Part shown: in pieces, positions 20,136 to 29,583 of the stretch | Position numbering within the stretch: the first letter of the stretch is position 1 | Layout of the letters: every line of letters begins with the position of its first letter | Source of the DNA: a bacterium | GTDB lineage: Bacteria > Pseudomonadota > Alphaproteobacteria > Rs-D84 | Direction: 5' to 3' | Assembly: GCA_014803525.1 (NCBI GenBank) | Contig: JAAVBP010000001.1 | Coordinates: forward strand, 1-64,000 | DNA length: 64,000 nt | Notes under the pieces: model-generated | What the model was told of the DNA's origin: nothing | What the model saw: the letters and a program-made list of their open reading frames with translations, nothing else | Database searches by the model: none | Program-made: the position numbers and the translations under genes

Positions 20136-20792
20136 CTATGAATACAACTTTTTAAATCCATTTTCTATTTTTCGAACATACTCTGGTTCGGCATCGCGCC
20201 AATATTTTGGATCACGCATCATTCGACGCAGGTCGCTGTCAGAAAAATTTTCAGACGCATTTTTTTCTGTTCTAACATCCGGCTCCATTGATTGCATCAT
20301 ACGGTACAGACCTTGGATTCCCTGGGGTGTAGCGCATAATGATTCAAACGCATCGGCGGGTAAAAAACGCGTACCAAAATCATTGATTGCATGTAATGCA
20401 TCCATCATTTTTTCTTCACTACCAAAGAAATTTTTTAATTCTTCTTTTGCACGCACATCATTTTGCATACCGAACAAATCAGATATCACAGGTGATAAAA
20501 ATTCTTCGGCCATTTGATAAATTTTTTCAACCTGACTTTTTGTTAGACCGATTTCGTGAAAACGCTGACGAACATCACTGCCTTCGAACATGGCAGATAT
20601 TGGATATTCATCGGCACTGTCCGGAACGCCGATCGCATGATTAAATTTACTGCGCAGATCATTATCACTGTCGGCGGTTGGTACAGATACCATCGTGCCA
20701 ATTTTCTTTTCCAATGCCGTATAAGATTTTATCAAGGCATCTGTATTAACACTGCCATCCTTGTTTAAAAATTTTTCAGGAACCTGTTCCAT
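20136..20792 (-). CDS. Phage scaffolding/capsid assembly-like protein
   Basis: MEQVPEKFLNKDGSVNTDALIKSYTALEKKIG typical start of podovirus scaffold proteins; upstream of capsid. Confidence 0.65.
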   Translation of the reverse strand: MEQVPEKFLNKDGSVNTDALIKSYTALEKKIGTMVSVPTADSDNDLRSKFNHAIGVPDSADEYPISAMFEGSDVRQRFHEIGLTKSQVEKIYQMAEEFLSPVISDLFGMQNDVRAKEELKNFFGSEEKMMDALHAINDFGTRFLPADAFESLCATPQGIQGLYRMMQSMEPDVRTEKNASENFSDSDLRRMMRDPKYWRDAEPEYVRKIENGFKKLYS

Positions 20793-21003
20793 TTTTTTGT
20801 CCTTTTGTATCGTTTGTTTTTCGCAGGAAATAAATTCCCCCCAATGTAAAGATTGCCTGTAACATGACGAAAATATCACTGTCCCCGACCAGATATGCCG
20901 CCACGGCAGAAATAATTCCGACCCCGGACATAATATGCGTGCGTCGGTCTGCAAAAAATCCGCCACGTACAATTTTGCCAATCGTATTTTTATCCTTATG
21001 CAT
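20776..21003 (-). CDS. Putative holin / small membrane protein
   Basis: Two TM segments; overlaps the lysin stop codon. Confidence 0.5.
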   Translation of the reverse strand: MHKDKNTIGKIVRGGFFADRRTHIMSGVGIISAVAAYLVGDSDIFVMLQAIFTLGGIYFLRKTNDTKGQKNGTGS

Positions 21004-21406
21004 AGAATAATATCCCATCACATTCTGCGATATATCCACGTGCAATTGCCCAATCTGGCATTTCATCTTCATGATGAAAATTTGTTGCCCCGTTACAATA
21101 ATCGCCCAAATTTTGTTTCAGCATTGCATTTACAACACGCAAACACATTTGAAAGCCCGCGTCATTTACATGAACATGCCATGCATTATGTCGTGGTGAT
21201 TTTTTATCACGTGCCGAAAACATTGCAATATCACGCACAATATCAATTGGTGTACGCGATGTAGCAATCGCCGCATTTGCAACCATGGACGCCAATGCCG
21301 ACGCCGCACGTAATGACCCGCCACCGCCTTCTGCATATATTGCACGTGCAATCTCATATTTATCCATTGCAGCGGCATCAGGATTCTTTACAAGATTTAA
21401 ACGCAT
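20996..21406 (-). CDS. SleB/CwlJ-like cell wall hydrolase (putative endolysin)
   Basis: EIARAIYAEGGGGS ... CNGATNFHHEDEMPDWA. Confidence 0.7.
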   Translation of the reverse strand: MRLNLVKNPDAAAMDKYEIARAIYAEGGGGSLRAASALASMVANAAIATSRTPIDIVRDIAMFSARDKKSPRHNAWHVHVNDAGFQMCLRVVNAMLKQNLGDYCNGATNFHHEDEMPDWAIARGYIAECDGILFYA

Positions 21407-21566
21407 TTCTCTCTCCGTTTATGTACCAAACAAAAAAAAAGCCCGCGCAAAATCGCACAGGCATGAAAAAATAAACAAAAAAATCCGCAACATGTTGCGG
21501 GCAGAATCTTTACTGTTTATGCTTTTATAATATCACAATTTGGAACAAAAGTCAATAGTTATTTTT

Positions 21567-22253
21567 TTAATTCATCATTATTTCATCACCATATACACAA
21601 AATTGTTCATTATCACGCTGCAGTATCAATGCGCCATCATCATTGATTCCAATTAATATTGCATCCATATTTTTATACTTAACCGTTTGATTCAACCCAA
21701 TTGCCCGCTGGGTCCAGCGTGCGCGCACATCCGAAAAATCTGCACCACGCCATACGTCCAAATTCTTCATTATCTGCCCCAGTACATCCATCGCACTTGC
21801 ACGACAATACTTTCCCATACGCGTGGTCGTATAATTTGCATTCACACGTGGATTTGATGTTATATTCACACCGATACCAACAACGACAAAATCACCGACA
21901 TATTCTATTAGAATCCCTGCAATTTTCTTGCCATCCACCATTATATCGTTCGGCCATTTTATGCGCGCATCAACCTTAAAATAGATCAGGCTTTCCGCCA
22001 CCGCCACCGCCACCGCATACGCCAGGCGTCCATCCGGCACATTCGCATCAAATATAAAACTGACATACAGATTACCATGATGTGATACCCACGTACGACG
22101 ATATCGACCACGTCCTGCACTTTGTGCGGCGGCAACAATTGCGGTGTGATCCGTGGCACCATGGTGCGCAATTAGTTCATGTGCATATGTCTGGGTACTG
22201 GGGATTTTGCCGAAAAAACGCAATTTATAATGTGCCAAGACGATATACCCCAT
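21567..22253 (-). CDS. birA: Biotin--[acetyl-CoA-carboxylase] ligase (no N-terminal HTH)
   Basis: QSAGRGRYRRTWVSHHGNLY, IKWPNDIMVDGKKIAGILIE, GIGVNI. Confidence 0.9.
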   Translation of the reverse strand: MGYIVLAHYKLRFFGKIPSTQTYAHELIAHHGATDHTAIVAAAQSAGRGRYRRTWVSHHGNLYVSFIFDANVPDGRLAYAVAVAVAESLIYFKVDARIKWPNDIMVDGKKIAGILIEYVGDFVVVGIGVNITSNPRVNANYTTTRMGKYCRASAMDVLGQIMKNLDVWRGADFSDVRARWTQRAIGLNQTVKYKNMDAILIGINDDGALILQRDNEQFCVYGDEIMMN

Positions 22254-22644
22254 TATCATTAATGATGAAATCACGACCATATGCCCGGCGCAACTGATAT
22301 ATGGCCGTATCAACAGTATGTGTCGCCGTATTTGGTGAATATCCCAACCCCATTTTTATTTCATCACAACGCATTCCGCCGGTTTTATACAGTAATGTAA
22401 CGATTCGCGCCTGCATACGCGGCATTGATACCGGCCCCCCAAATATTTTTTGCAACACGTCCGTATTATCCAGCGCAGCCAATATCACAGATTTTAATTC
22501 CAATGCTGAAACCGGCCCCAATATATTTAATTTATCAAAATTAATATCTGCGGCATCTGGTGCATCCAACACAGCGGCCCCCAAATCGGTTAAAATTTGA
22601 CGCCACACATCATCAGATGCATAAATTCTAATTCCATTCAACAT
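22225..22644 (-). CDS. Winged-helix (OmpR C-terminal-like) DNA-binding protein
   Basis: C-terminal wHTH-like SPNTATHTVDTAIYQLRRAYGRDFIINDNGVYRL; overlaps the birA start. Confidence 0.55.
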   Translation of the reverse strand: MLNGIRIYASDDVWRQILTDLGAAVLDAPDAADINFDKLNILGPVSALELKSVILAALDNTDVLQKIFGGPVSMPRMQARIVTLLYKTGGMRCDEIKMGLGYSPNTATHTVDTAIYQLRRAYGRDFIINDNGVYRLGTL

Positions 22645-22739
22645 GTAAAATATCGTATCCAATGTGTGTGCGGATGTCCACAAAAAAAGCCGCCATATAC
22701 ATATATGACGGCCAATACCAGTATTAAAAACCCAATATT

Positions 22740-22982
22740 TTATGATCTTTCCGGTTCTTGATCGATATACTTGGTAAAATCCTGTATTTTCGACCCGGTA
22801 GATGACAAAATCTTAGATATACTGTTCGTAGAAGGCCAACGCGGTTGTCCCTCCTTGGACCAGCGCTTGCTTTTATTAAAGGTTGTTGGGTCCAACCCGC
22901 TGCATTTTGCCAGACCTGAACAAGACATATTATGAGCCATGGCAAAGCGCTCTATTGCGCGCCAAACATCTTCGTGTGTCAT
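22740..22982 (-). CDS. Small HTH regulator (S24/C2-like N-terminal type)
   Basis: IERFAMAHNMSCSGLAKCSGLDPTTFNKSKRWSKEGQPRWPSTNSISKIL. Confidence 0.65.
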   Translation of the reverse strand: MTHEDVWRAIERFAMAHNMSCSGLAKCSGLDPTTFNKSKRWSKEGQPRWPSTNSISKILSSTGSKIQDFTKYIDQEPERS

Positions 22983-23205
22983 TTTTTATCTCCTCTTAGA
23001 TTAGCAATCCTATGCGACATTTGTTGGCGGAATGTCACGCTTCCCTTGCTAATTCATAAAAAATTTTATGAAAAATACCCTGTACTTACAACAAGTAGGT
23101 TTTCCTAGGAATCGACGGAATTTCGGCTTTTTTGCACACACTTAGATATACTAAAAAATTTTTTTGACAATTCTCTTGACAAACCAATAAAAATGTATTA
23201 CATTT

Positions 23206-23407
23206 CGATTCGTCAAAGGAAGCAAATCCGATGACCGGGTGCGAAAGCCTCCGCAGGGTCCAGGGATTCAGACTCCCTCCTACATTCTCTCTCCTCTGGA
23301 CCATGGACCCTGGAAACACTTTTTAGAATGCCCAATTTCTTTTTCTCCTTTCCTTCCTTTCGGGGCATTCGAAACACCGCCGGGGCGACCCGGCGGCGTT
23401 TTTATAA
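23206..23407 (+). ncRNA. Probable sRNA with polypyrimidine loops
   Basis: TTGACA-N17-TACATT promoter, stem CAGGGTCC..GGACCCTG, stem GAATGCCC..GGGGCATTC with CU-rich loop, CACCGCCGGGgcgaCCCGGCGGCGttttt terminator. Confidence 0.6.
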
Positions 23408-23476
23408 ACATCATAAAAAAAATACACGGCGGGAATCACCCGCCGCATAAACAATGGAGGTAAAAGAACAGAAACC

Positions 23477-23656
23477 TTAGTGTGAAACTTTTGCCTCTGT
23501 CATAACTACGTGCTTACGCAGTTTCGGATCATACTTGCGGAATTTCATTTTACCCTGGGTATTCTCAGACTTTGTGTTTTTTGTTGTGATATAGAAGTAT
23601 CCGGTTTCGTTATTGCGCAACTGAACAACTTCTTTATTGCCTTTCTTTGATGCCAT
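23477..23656 (-). CDS. rpmG: Ribosomal protein L33
   Basis: MASKKGNKEVVQLRNNETGYFYITTKNTKSENTQGKMKFRKYDPKLRKHVVMTEAKVSH. Confidence 0.95.
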   Translation of the reverse strand: MASKKGNKEVVQLRNNETGYFYITTKNTKSENTQGKMKFRKYDPKLRKHVVMTEAKVSH

Positions 23657-23726
23657 TTTTATGCCTTTTATTATTCTGCGGTGGATTATGGGATAAAAAT
23701 TACTAGAAATCAAGTACTTTTTATTT

Positions 23727-23811
23727 TGGTGCGGGCGAGGAGACTTGAACTCCTATGGATTGCTCCACTGGAACCTAAATCCAGCGCGTCTACCAGTTTC
23801 GCCACGCCCGC
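23727..23811 (-). tRNA. tRNA-Leu(UAG), CCA encoded
   Basis: Cloverleaf; CTGGA-TTTAGGT-TCCAG anticodon arm; acceptor GCGGGCG/CGCCCGC. Confidence 0.9.
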
Positions 23812-24155
23812 GTTTTACTTGGGCGTGGCGGCACTCCGCTTCGCTGCGTAGTCGCCATATGCCCATATTTTAATTCAGCGGTATGGCGGCACTTCGCTAC
23901 GTAGTCGCCACGCCCGCAATTTATATCAATATACCGGATAATTGCGTGGGTATGCATCACCCGGATGGGACAATTCAGATTTAACCCCACATCCCGCCAA
24001 TGCAACCAAAACAACCAAAGACAGTAATATTGATTTCATACACACATTATAAAAATAAATATACCCACGTGTCAATTGCAAGATGCAGTGAAAAGGCTCC
24101 TATTACTTAAAAAATGTGTGCCGCATATTCTATAAACAAACCAAAGGAGCAAAAC

Positions 24156-25928
24156 ATGTATCTTAGCAATGGCAATTACGAGGCATTTGCCAACCCACAA
24201 AAGCCCAAGGGCATAGAGAAAAAATCCGCCTATATCGTCGGCGGCGGGCTGGCCGGGCTGGCCACTGCGGTATTTTTAATCCGTGACGGCGGCATGCGCG
24301 GAAATAAAATTCATATATACGAAGAATTATCCCTGGCCGGGGGCAGCATGGACGGCATATACAATCCAGATCGTGGGTATATAATCCGTGGCGGTCGCGA
24401 AATGGAGGCCCACTTTGAAACGCTGTGGGATTTGTTCCGATCCATACCGTCACTGGAAAATCCGGACGTATCAGTATTGGACGAATTTTATTGGCTGAAC
24501 AAGGCCGACCCCAGCTTTTCCCATACCCGCGTTATTGAACGGCGCGGAAAACGTCTGCCGTCAGATGGAAAACTGACCCTGACCCAGGGGGCGATCAAAG
24601 AACTTATCAATCTGGCCCTGATGCAGGAAGAAGAATTAAACGACGTTCAAATTAACGAAGTATTCAGCGAAGAATTCTTTGAATCAAACTTTTGGTTGTA
24701 TTGGGCGACCATGTTTGCATTTGAACGCTGGTCTTCGGCAATGGAAATGCGTCGTTATATATTGCGCTTTATCCATCATATCGGATCACTGGCCGACATG
24801 TCGGCGTTAAAGTTCACAAAATACAATCAATACGAATCGCTGATTACGCCATTGGTCAATTATTTGGATGCGCGCGGGGTTAAATTCCACTATGACACAC
24901 GCGTCACAAACGTTATCACCAAATCTGCACGTGGGAAAATCACAGCAACCCAGATCCAGATGGAAAAGGCCGGCCGCAAGAAAAGCATCGAGTTAACCCC
25001 GGATGATCTGGTATTTGTGACCAATGGTTCCATCACAGAATCCAGCACATATGGCACGAATGATACCCCCGCCCCGAAACCAGATGGCATCGGTGGCAGT
25101 TGGCAATTATGGAAAAATATCGCCGCCCAGAATCCTGCATTTGGAAAACCGGACAAGTTCTGCGAAAATATACCTGTTGCGAACTGGGTTATGTCGGCGA
25201 CAATAACATTTACCGACGACCGCATTGTCCCATATATCGAAAAAATATGTAAAAAGAACCCGCACAGCGGTTCCATCGTCAGCAGCGGTCCCGTCACAAT
25301 CAAAGATTCAAATTGGCTGTACGGATTCAGCATTTCACGCCAACCGCATTTCCGCAAACAGAAAAAGAACGAAATCATCGTTTGGACATACGGTCTGTTG
25401 TCGGATACACCGGGTAATTATGTAAAGAAAAAAATTACCGAATGCACCGGTGCGGAACTGTGCGCAGAATTGCTGTATCACATGGGCGTTCCACGCACAG
25501 AAATTGATGACATTGCCAGAAATTCGGCCAATACCGTGCCGTGTCATATGCCGTTCATCAGCACATATTTCATGCCACGCGCCATTGGCGACCGCCCATT
25601 GGTTGTGCCAACGGGTTCGGTCAACCTGGCATTTATTGGTAATTACGCGGAAACCCAGCGCGATACGGTTTTCACAACCGAATATTCCGTCCGCACCGCG
25701 ATGGAGGCCGTATACACCCTGTTAAACATCGACCGCGGCGTACCAGAAGTATTTGATTCATGTTTTGATATACGCGTACTGTTGCGCAGTATTTATTGTT
25801 TAAACGATCGCAAACCATTGCACGATATCGATATGCCATGGCTGGTCAAGGTCCTGGGGAAACAAGGCCTGAAAAAAATCAGCGGCACATACCTGGAACA
25901 ATTATTGCAAGAGGCAAAATTGATATAG
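24156..25928 (+). CDS. ohyA: Oleate hydratase
   Basis: [50 protein letters not shown]-like [16 protein letters not shown]. Confidence 0.95.
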   Translation: MYLSNGNYEAFANPQKPKGIEKKSAYIVGGGLAGLATAVFLIRDGGMRGNKIHIYEELSLAGGSMDGIYNPDRGYIIRGGREMEAHFETLWDLFRSIPSLENPDVSVLDEFYWLNKADPSFSHTRVIERRGKRLPSDGKLTLTQGAIKELINLALMQEEELNDVQINEVFSEEFFESNFWLYWATMFAFERWSSAMEMRRYILRFIHHIGSLADMSALKFTKYNQYESLITPLVNYLDARGVKFHYDTRVTNVITKSARGKITATQIQMEKAGRKKSIELTPDDLVFVTNGSITESSTYGTNDTPAPKPDGIGGSWQLWKNIAAQNPAFGKPDKFCENIPVANWVMSATITFTDDRIVPYIEKICKKNPHSGSIVSSGPVTIKDSNWLYGFSISRQPHFRKQKKNEIIVWTYGLLSDTPGNYVKKKITECTGAELCAELLYHMGVPRTEIDDIARNSANTVPCHMPFISTYFMPRAIGDRPLVVPTGSVNLAFIGNYAETQRDTVFTTEYSVRTAMEAVYTLLNIDRGVPEVFDSCFDIRVLLRSIYCLNDRKPLHDIDMPWLVKVLGKQGLKKISGTYLEQLLQEAKLI

Positions 25929-26051
25929 ACCAACGCCAACTTGTCGTCATTGCAAGTTGGATGCCTTGCAGATACGGCTATCCCGCAAGAACCACCCTGC
26001 CCGCTATGTTGGCGGGGTGGTTTAATATTTGCAATTCAGAAAATAATCCGT

Positions 26052-26215
26052 TATAATATGCGTGCATCGGGTGATGACCGATGCGGGGCTTAACAACCTC
26101 GGTAATCAAAATTCTCCAACCGTGGTTGGAGGGCTGTGATATATCTGAATAAACAGCGCTATTGATTACATAGTTGTTAACCTCCAACCGTCTCTCATCA
26201 AGACGGGCTTTTTTT
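26052..26215 (+). ncRNA. Structured leader RNA, copy A (terminator ending)
   Basis: TATAAT at 52-57; hairpin 64-84; long-range stems 90-97/173-180 and 102-109/162-169; hairpins 114-131 and 133-157; terminator 188-206 plus T7. Same architecture in copy B. Confidence 0.75.
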
Positions 26216-26242
26216 ATTAACAAAAAGTAAGGAGAAGAAAAA

Positions 26243-26464
26243 ATGGCAAAAACAATAATAATCAGCGCAGACTATTTCGGAACCGGAATCCAGATGGCGC
26301 GCCAGCTGGACGGTATCACACCAGAACAGATGGCACATCTGTTGGATTGTGATACCAAGATGCTGCATCGGTACGAGGCCGGCCTGGAACTATTGCCCAA
26401 AGCCGTATTGCGGCGCGTATTTCGATGCGCCGCCAAAATGGATGCCGCGATGGAAAACGTGTAA
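26243..26464 (+). CDS. Small HTH-type protein
   Basis: GIQMARQLDGITPEQMAHLLDCDTKMLHRYEAGLELLP; RBS AAGGAGAAG. Confidence 0.6.
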   Translation: MAKTIIISADYFGTGIQMARQLDGITPEQMAHLLDCDTKMLHRYEAGLELLPKAVLRRVFRCAAKMDAAMENV

Positions 26465-26489
26465 AGAAACGGGGCGATGCCCCGTTTCT

Positions 26490-28547
26490 TTATTTGATGA
26501 CCAGGTCTTTGCCTTTTACATCCACATCGACCGTGCCACCGTCGGTAACGCCGCCAGACAAAATCAGATCTGCGATTTTATCTTCGACCGCAGATGTAAT
26601 CAGACGCCGCAACGGACGCGCCCCAAACGCCGGGTCATATCCGTGTTCGGCCAACCATTTGACCGCCTTGTCCGATACATGCATTGATATGTTGCGTTCC
26701 CCCAGACGCTTGGTCAGCCCGCGCAGCTGGATATTCACAATCCCCGCCATCACGTCTTTACCCAGCTTGTTAAAGAACACAATTTCATCAATACGGTTAA
26801 TGAATTCCGGACGGAAGTGTTTTTTCACCGCATCCATATCCGGCAGATTGCTGGTCATGATGATTATCGTGTTGGAAAAGTTCACAACATGCCCCTGGCC
26901 ATCGGTCAGTCTGCCATCATCCAATATCTGTAAAAATACATTAAACACATCCGGGTTTGCCTTTTCAATTTCATCGAACAGCAATACCTGGTACGGGCGA
27001 CGACGCACACTTTCGGTCAGTACCCCACCCTGTTCATATCCGACATATCCGGGGGGACTGCCGATCAGACGGGATACCGAATGCGGTTCCATATATTCGC
27101 TCATATCAATTCGTGTCATGGCCGTATCGTCATGAAATAAATATTCGGCCAGGGCCTTGGCCACCTCGGTCTTGCCGACACCGGTCGGCCCCAGGAACAT
27201 AAAGCTGCCGGCCGGGCGACGCGGATCCGACAGGCCCGCACGACTGCGTCGTATCGCGCGCGCAATAACGGTCAGTGCCAAATCCTGGCCCACAACGCGG
27301 TTACGCAGTTCATCTTCGATATTCAACAGCTTTGACTGTTCATCACCATTTAGTTTATCGGCCGGAACGCCGGTCCATTTTGCAACCACTGCGGCAATAT
27401 GTTCGGGCAATACCGTTTTATATTCACGCGCATCGGCGTTCATCTTTTTGATTTCTTCTTCTAGCTGCGGTATTTTTCCATACTGCAATGCAGACGCCTT
27501 TTCATAGTCACCGTTACGCATGGCGGTTGCAACCTCGGCCTTGGCCGCATCCAGCGCCGCCATCGCATCAGACAACGCACGCATCTTTTTTTGTTCGGAT
27601 TGCCATTCGGCGGTCAGGGCCGAAGATTCTGCTTCTGTTTCTTTGATAATGCCATCCAATTCTTTCAGACGCTTTTTTGATTCGTCGTCTTTTTCTTTTT
27701 TCAGCGCCTGTTGTTCGATTTTCAATTGCATCAGGCGCCGATCAACCTCGTCCAGTTTTTCCGGCTTGGATGCAATTTCAATACGAACGCGGGCGGCGGC
27801 TTCGTCAATCAAATCAATTGCCTTGTCCGGCAAAAATCGATCTGTAATATACCGATCTGACAATTTCACCGCGGATACCAATGCACTGTCCGAAATACGA
27901 ACACCATGGTGGCCTTCGTATTTTTCTTTCAGCCCGCGCATAATGGAAATCGTGTCGTCAACAGACGGCTCGTCCACGTATACGGGCTGGAAACGGCGTG
28001 CCAATGCGGGGTCTTTTTCAATGTACTGGCGATATTCATCCAGTGTGGTCGCACCCAGACAGTGTAATTCACCGCGTGCCAACATCGGCTTTAACAGGTT
28101 GCCTGCATCCATACTGCCTTCGCCCTTTCCCGCACCGACCAATGTGTGCAATTCGTCGATAAACAATATAATCTGACCATCGGAATCTTTGACTGCCTTT
28201 AATATTGCCTTCAGGCGGCCTTCGAATTGCCCGCGGAACATCGCCCCCGCCATCAGCGCACCCATATCCAGGCTTAACAATTTTTTATTCAGCAAATTTT
28301 CCGGCACGTCACCCGTTATAATACGCGTGGCCAGGCCTTCTACTATTGCGGTTTTACCGACACCGGGATTGCCGATTAAAACCGGGTTGTTTTTTGTACG
28401 CCGCGACAGCACCTGGATCGTGCGGCGAATTTCTTCGTCACGTCCGATAACCGGGTCCAATTTGCCATCGGCCGCCAACTTGGTAAAGTCGGTGGTGTAT
28501 TTGGCAATTGCCTGCTCTGGCGTTTCTTGCATTTCTTCCGGATTCAT
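26490..28547 (-). CDS. clpB: ClpB-type AAA+ disaggregase lacking the N-terminal Clp-N domain
   Basis: Both AAA modules ([33 protein letters not shown]) and M domain; ORF begins near the ClpB short-isoform start. Confidence 0.9.
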   Translation of the reverse strand: MNPEEMQETPEQAIAKYTTDFTKLAADGKLDPVIGRDEEIRRTIQVLSRRTKNNPVLIGNPGVGKTAIVEGLATRIITGDVPENLLNKKLLSLDMGALMAGAMFRGQFEGRLKAILKAVKDSDGQIILFIDELHTLVGAGKGEGSMDAGNLLKPMLARGELHCLGATTLDEYRQYIEKDPALARRFQPVYVDEPSVDDTISIMRGLKEKYEGHHGVRISDSALVSAVKLSDRYITDRFLPDKAIDLIDEAAARVRIEIASKPEKLDEVDRRLMQLKIEQQALKKEKDDESKKRLKELDGIIKETEAESSALTAEWQSEQKKMRALSDAMAALDAAKAEVATAMRNGDYEKASALQYGKIPQLEEEIKKMNADAREYKTVLPEHIAAVVAKWTGVPADKLNGDEQSKLLNIEDELRNRVVGQDLALTVIARAIRRSRAGLSDPRRPAGSFMFLGPTGVGKTEVAKALAEYLFHDDTAMTRIDMSEYMEPHSVSRLIGSPPGYVGYEQGGVLTESVRRRPYQVLLFDEIEKANPDVFNVFLQILDDGRLTDGQGHVVNFSNTIIIMTSNLPDMDAVKKHFRPEFINRIDEIVFFNKLGKDVMAGIVNIQLRGLTKRLGERNISMHVSDKAVKWLAEHGYDPAFGARPLRRLITSAVEDKIADLILSGGVTDGGTVDVDVKGKDLVIK

Positions 28548-28721
28548 AAAATCCTCCTATATTATTGTTAGTGTTAACGCATATATAGTGGCATTTTTTT
28601 GCAATTCAAGGTACAGGAATCAAAGCGTGTTTGACATAAATAAAAAATATATGAAAACATTACTTGACTTTTTGCGTTTTTTGTTATAAATTGCGTGCCG
28701 GTAATTAAAGGATTTATAGAA

Positions 28722-29096
28722 ATGCCACGTGTATGTAAAGTTACTGGTAAGAAAACAGAAGTTGGGATGAACGTTTCCCACTCTATGCGTCATACGAAAC
28801 GCACGTTCTTGCCGAATCTGCAAAAATTAAAGTTTCACAGTGATATCTTGAACCGCGATTTTTCGTTGCGTATTTCTGCGGCGGGTCTGCGTACGCTGAC
28901 CAAACATGGCGGTTTGGATGGTTATGTAATGGCAAAGCCTGTTTCTCGTTTGACAGAGGATATGGCCGCGATTAAAAAAGCGATTGAAAAGAAAGTCGGC
29001 AAGCCGGCAGCACCGGCAAAGAAACCGGCGCACAAGGCTAATCGCAGCGCCCGCCTGGTTAAAAAGGTGGAAGCACGCACAGCCGCTGCAAAATAA
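28722..29096 (+). CDS. rpmB: Ribosomal protein L28 with Ala/Lys-rich C-terminal extension
   Basis: MPRVCKVTGKKTEVGMNVSHSMRHTKRTFLPNLQ. Confidence 0.95.
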   Translation: MPRVCKVTGKKTEVGMNVSHSMRHTKRTFLPNLQKLKFHSDILNRDFSLRISAAGLRTLTKHGGLDGYVMAKPVSRLTEDMAAIKKAIEKKVGKPAAPAKKPAHKANRSARLVKKVEARTAAAK

Positions 29097-29108
29097 TCGC
29101 ACGGTTTT

Positions 29109-29193
29109 GGCCCCGTGGCGGAATTGGTAGACGCGCTTGACTCAAAATCAAGTTCTGCAAGGAGTGTCGGTTCGAGTCCGACCAGGGCCACCA
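29109..29193 (+). tRNA. tRNA-Leu(CAA), CCA encoded
   Basis: TTGA-CTCAAAA-TCAA anticodon arm; GGTTCGAGTCC T-loop. Confidence 0.9.
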
Positions 29194-29248
29194 GAATAGA
29201 AAGCACCCCGAATGGGGTGTTTTTTATTCTGTGTATCTGGGCGGACGA
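29180..29248 (+). repeat. 69-bp direct repeat, copy 1 (tRNA-Leu 3' end plus terminator)
   Basis: Matches 29332..29400 with one mismatch. Confidence 0.9.
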
Positions 29249-29254
29249 GAAGAG

Positions 29255-29331
29255 TCCGAAAACAAGTAGGCGAGACAAACGAAGTACAGTCGAACCGCCA
29301 CGGTTTCCCCGCAGACGCCCAAGCGGCGAGG
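29255..29331 (+). repeat. tRNA-linked core repeat, copy at tRNA-Leu(CAA)
   Basis: CCGAAAACAAGTAGGCGAGACAAACG...CACGGTTTCCCCGCAGACGCCCAAGCGGCGAGG; homologous to 35193..35267. Confidence 0.8.
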
Positions 29332-29400
29332 GACCAGGGCCACCAGAATAGAAAGCACCCCGGATGGGGTGTTTTTTATTCTGTGTATCTGGGCGGACGA
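29332..29400 (+). repeat. 69-bp direct repeat, copy 2
   Basis: GACCAGGGCCACCAGAATAGAAAGCACCCCGGATGGGGTGTTTTTTATTCTG... Confidence 0.9.
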
Positions 29401-29540
29401 AGAACTGTTGGCAAAATGACAGCCAGCCCCTATCCCATAAAAAAACGATGCTGTTTTGCCGTAAAAAAAGGGACCTTTGTTTTCGTATAAATATTAGAAA
29501 AAATACCTCCGCAAATCCAGTGTTTTTTGCGCCAAAACTA

Positions 29541-29572
29541 TGCCTAATCGAAACCTCCCTTTTTATTAGGCA
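29541..29572 (+). promoter_or_regulatory. 32-nt inverted repeat TGCCTAAT...ATTAGGCA directly before the RBS
   Basis: Followed by GAGGAGAAAGAATG; conserved with 166-197. Confidence 0.6.
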
Positions 29573-29583
29573 GAGGAGAAAGA

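Noticed and set aside
19647-20517. Plus-strand ORFs (FFAAGFAATFFAAG; LSSLPVLPQLSS repeats)
   Set aside because: Antisense reading of the AAKKVAAKP repeat gene; the minus-strand ORF fits operon orientation.
23206-23407. 4.5S (SRP) RNA or tmRNA
   Set aside because: Lacks the conserved SRP apical GGAA..AGCAG context and any tRNA-like or tag-coding part.
29115-29351. ORF MAELVDALDSKSSSARSVGSSPTRAT...
   Set aside because: Translation of tRNA-Leu and the tRNA-linked repeat; a well-known type of spurious ORF.
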